From Gonium pectorale (Eukaryota; Chlorophyta; Chlorophyceae; Chlamydomonadales; Volvocaceae): a stretch of DNA of 43,397 nt. A program made the translations under genes and the position numbers. The stretch lies in contig LSYV01000014.1 in the NCBI GenBank assembly GCA_001584585.1, forward strand, positions 1,324,863 through 1,368,259, in the 5' to 3' direction. The notes beneath the pieces were generated by a model. That model searched no databases and was not told where the DNA came from. It saw nothing but the letters and a program-made list of their open reading frames with translations. Positions 41,031 to 43,397 of the stretch are shown piece by piece; the first letter of the stretch is position 1, and each line of letters opens with the position of its first letter.

Positions 41031-43397
41031 GCCGGTTCGCCCATCAAGAAGAGCCAGGCGCTGCGGAATGCAATGATCCTCGCGCAGTCGCCGTCCGCAA
41101 TGTCCGTCTTCACATGGGATGGCCGGATCCTCTACCAGAACCCCGTCAGCAAGGATTACTATGGCGATTGCTGCGACATATTCTCGGCTTCAGGAGCAAA
41201 AGCTGGCAGTGACGCAGCAGCGGGGGACATACTCCAACTGGTCTTCGTGCTCGAGCCAAGCAAGCTGGAGCGGATGTTGGAGGAGCTACGGCGGCGGCCC
41301 AGCGGCGGTGGCCTCGGCGACGGCCCTGTATGGAAAGGTATGTACGCTGCGCTACTGCGTTGTGCTCACCAGCAAACGTTGTTTGGTTCGGAACGGGCAA
41401 CCGCAATGCGGAAGCGTGTCTTCGGCGCGTCACGCTAATGCCTTCCTCCGGCGAATCCCGCAGGCGTGGTACGTGTTCCGCACTGCCTACGCCGCCGGCC
41501 TTCGGTCAATGCCGGTGCTGTCCAACACGACCGCCGCACCTCTGTCCTACCTGAAGCTGTGGCAACCGCCGACCGCCAGCCAACAGGCCTGTCGTGCGAC
41601 GCGTTTTGCATTGACGATCCCATCTTAATGAGTGACGAAGGACAGCTGCACCTACCTGGGACGCCGTGCGACCGCACCGACCCTGCCTTCGCAAGCGTGG
41701 CTGGCGCGAGCTGGACCGTGGCTGGGCACGAAGGTTAGTGCAGCATTGTGTGACAGAGACCACTGTGTCGTACGCATGCACAGTGCAGTTCCCCCGAACG
41801 ATGCTACTGGTACTGCGAGTACCTCACTCATACATTTTCCTGGGTGCCGTGGGCTGCCCTGCTTTGCTGTCTGGGCCGCAGTGGCGCATCCGTACCCCAC
41901 TACAGTTAGTGTGGGGTGCAAACGATGCTAACGGTATCCCCGGCCCTTCTCCCCCGCATGGCCCATGCAGGCTGCGGTCCTGTCATACCGGGCAGCGCCG
42001 TCGACCGGGACCGGCAATCCGTGGATGCCTGCTCGCTTCGGCCGTCCATGGGCGACACAAGCGTCGCGGCCGCCACGATCGCCGACTGTACGGCGTCGTA
42101 CTCAGCACTCTTGCATACCGTGCAATCCGAATCGACCAGGACCACCAAATCCCACCCAGCAGACTGTCTTGAGTCCCGGGCGTCGCCGCCAACGGCGCGG
42201 GCGTCAATCGGGGAGGGCAGATCCTTACCCTCGCCGGCCCAAGGTCTGGGCCTCGCGTTCAGCGTGCCTGACAGGGCGCCCCGTGTGGAAGCGGTACGTT
42301 GGCACGGGGTACGGCAGCCGCGGAGCAGCAGCGTCTTCTGCAACTTCCCGCCGGAGGCTGCCGCCACAGCTGTTGCAGCTGCTGCCAGCCGCAGCGTCGC
42401 GCCGCCCGAGTCCCCGCCGGTGTGGGCCGGTGGCGCTGCCCAGCTCTGGAGCAACCGCCGGTTCTCGACGTCCAAGGAGCTTACGGACGGGGCGGTGCAA
42501 GACCTGCTGGGTAAGGACTGAAGGATGGGGATGGCGCATCCTGCACGCAGCGCCATGTTGCAGGCGTGGCGTAAGCCGTGCCGAAATGCTGTTGCGGTAG
42601 GACCTAGGAGTTAGCGCGCGGTCGCTGCCACCAGCCTTAAGCGCATGCTGCAACGCACGGCCGCCCGGCCTGAAAATGTGAGCCGGGGAGTTGATTGAGA
42701 CGGCAGGAAATTCCATGCCACGTGCCGCCCCGCGCTGCCGCGCCGAGGGTTACGTTTCGAAAGCGACAATGCTGACCAGAGTCCAAGCCCGCTGAGCACG
42801 CATTACCCCCCGCCCCACCCCGCGTGCGGTGTGCACGGGCGCGCAGCGACCTCGACCTTCGCCCTCCTGGTGGGGAGCCCGCCCCAGGCCTCCGCCGCGC
42901 CCTCAGTCACGGGCGGACGCGCCCTCCGCGGCCGCCTGACCACAAGCGGGCAGCAACCCCAGCAGCTGGCGTCTGCGGCGCGGGCAGCTCGCCGGGTACT
43001 CCAGCGCACCAGCTCCTGCCGCTCCCTGCGCCTGCCCCCTGGCGACACGGAGGCCACGGAGCGGCTGCGTCAAGGGTTTCGAGCCTCATCGACTCTCGGC
43101 CCCAACAGAGACACCGCCTCCACCTCCGGACCCGACGTCGGTGACGCCCGCTCGGGCCCCAGCTTCTGCGTGCCGCGCCCGTGCGGACCGCGCGCGCTTG
43201 CGTTCGCGCTATCACTCGGCACCTCCCCCCTGTCGCCGCGCTCCGGCGCCCACGCGTACCTGCAGGCCGCTTCCTCGCGGTCAGGCTCTGTGTCGCAGAG
43301 CCGCAGGGCCGCTCCGCTGGCCGCCACGGCGGCGATGGTGGTGGCGGTGGCGCAGTCGGCAGCCACAGGAGAGACCGAGGAGGTCATCGACTGCGCC
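41031..43397 (+). CDS. PAS-domain protein, likely receptor-type nucleotide cyclase, 3' end outside window
   Basis: Four exons: 41031-41337, 41464-41733, 41971-42510 and 42847-43397 (open to the edge), joining in phase 1 throughout; ~556 codons visible. The first acceptor (cacgttcctcag) implies missing upstream exons. Exon 1 carries a PAS-like segment: ALRNAMILAQSPSAMSVFTW, DGRILYQNPVSKDYYGDCC, and a helix LVFVLEPSKLERMLEELRR. The splice to exon 2 restores VWKGVVRVP. Exons 3 and 4 encode long Ser/Ala/Gly/Pro-rich linkers (FSTSKELTDGAVQDLLATST, VLQRTSSCRSLRLPPG, ASSTLGPNRDTASTSGPD). This combination resembles the large PAS-containing adenylate/guanylate cyclases expanded in Chlamydomonas, in which the catalytic domain follows later. 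No cyclase domain is in the window, so that assignment is inferred. Confidence 0.65.
41822..41846. repeat. 25-bp perfect direct repeat, right copy
   Basis: Identical to 38249-38273. This copy lies inside an intron (41734-41970) of the PAS-domain gene. Confidence 0.95.

Noticed and set aside
42225..42716. Minus-strand frames opposite the PAS-gene linker exons
   Set aside because: The plus-strand exons join with correct phases and a continuous low-complexity linker; the minus frames are shadows.
1..43397. tRNA, rRNA, CRISPR arrays, bacterial operons or prophage
   Set aside because: No cloverleaf, rRNA core or regularly spaced repeats were seen; gene structure is plainly eukaryotic.

Overview
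The window looks like nuclear DNA of a volvocine green alga (Chlamydomonas or a close relative). It is GC-rich, its genes are broken by many short GT-AG introns, and several genes are followed by the TGTAA poly(A) signal typical of these algae. Two encode ciliary proteins, and there is a DIRS-type retrotransposon remnant. The species cannot be fixed from the sequence alone. All gene models below were spliced by eye; I accepted a junction only when donor, acceptor and codon phase agreed and, where I knew the family, when the joined protein matched it.

Layout, left to right. (1) 1-2146, minus: 5' part of an unrecognised gene with an organelle-type presequence. (2) 2587-4614, plus: a TMEM69/DUF3429 membrane protein, divergent from gene 1. 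(3) 6561-16866, minus: nephrocystin-4 (NPHP4), a ciliary transition-zone protein, in 25 recognised exons with a long N-terminal extension carrying an IQ-like motif. (4) 19124-22011, minus: a type II glycosyltransferase of the hydroxyproline O-arabinosyltransferase class, containing a tandemly duplicated in-frame exon. (5) 22519-27740, plus: DRC3 (FAP134/LRRC48) of the axonemal nexin-dynein regulatory complex, head-to-head with gene 4 over a 507-bp spacer. (6) 29728-32821, plus: translation initiation factor eIF2 beta. (7) 33336-34916, plus: an intronless CAP59/CMT1-like glycosyltransferase.

The right-hand 8.5 kb is different. It holds diverged repeats, a truncated DIRS piece (RNase H plus methyltransferase-like domain, 37549-38274), a two-exon minus-strand coding remnant of unknown identity whose stop codon lies inside the DIRS breakpoint, and the front of a PAS-domain protein (41031 to the window end). 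That protein resembles the large algal receptor-type nucleotide cyclases. A perfect 25-bp direct repeat links the DIRS breakpoint to an intron of the PAS gene.

Functionally, NPHP4 and DRC3 both serve the cilium, the two glycosyltransferases serve secretory-pathway glycosylation, and eIF2 beta is housekeeping. I see no new defence or mobile system. The points most worth following up are the duplicated cassette exon in the glycosyltransferase, the IQ-bearing extension of NPHP4, and the rearranged DIRS/PAS region.
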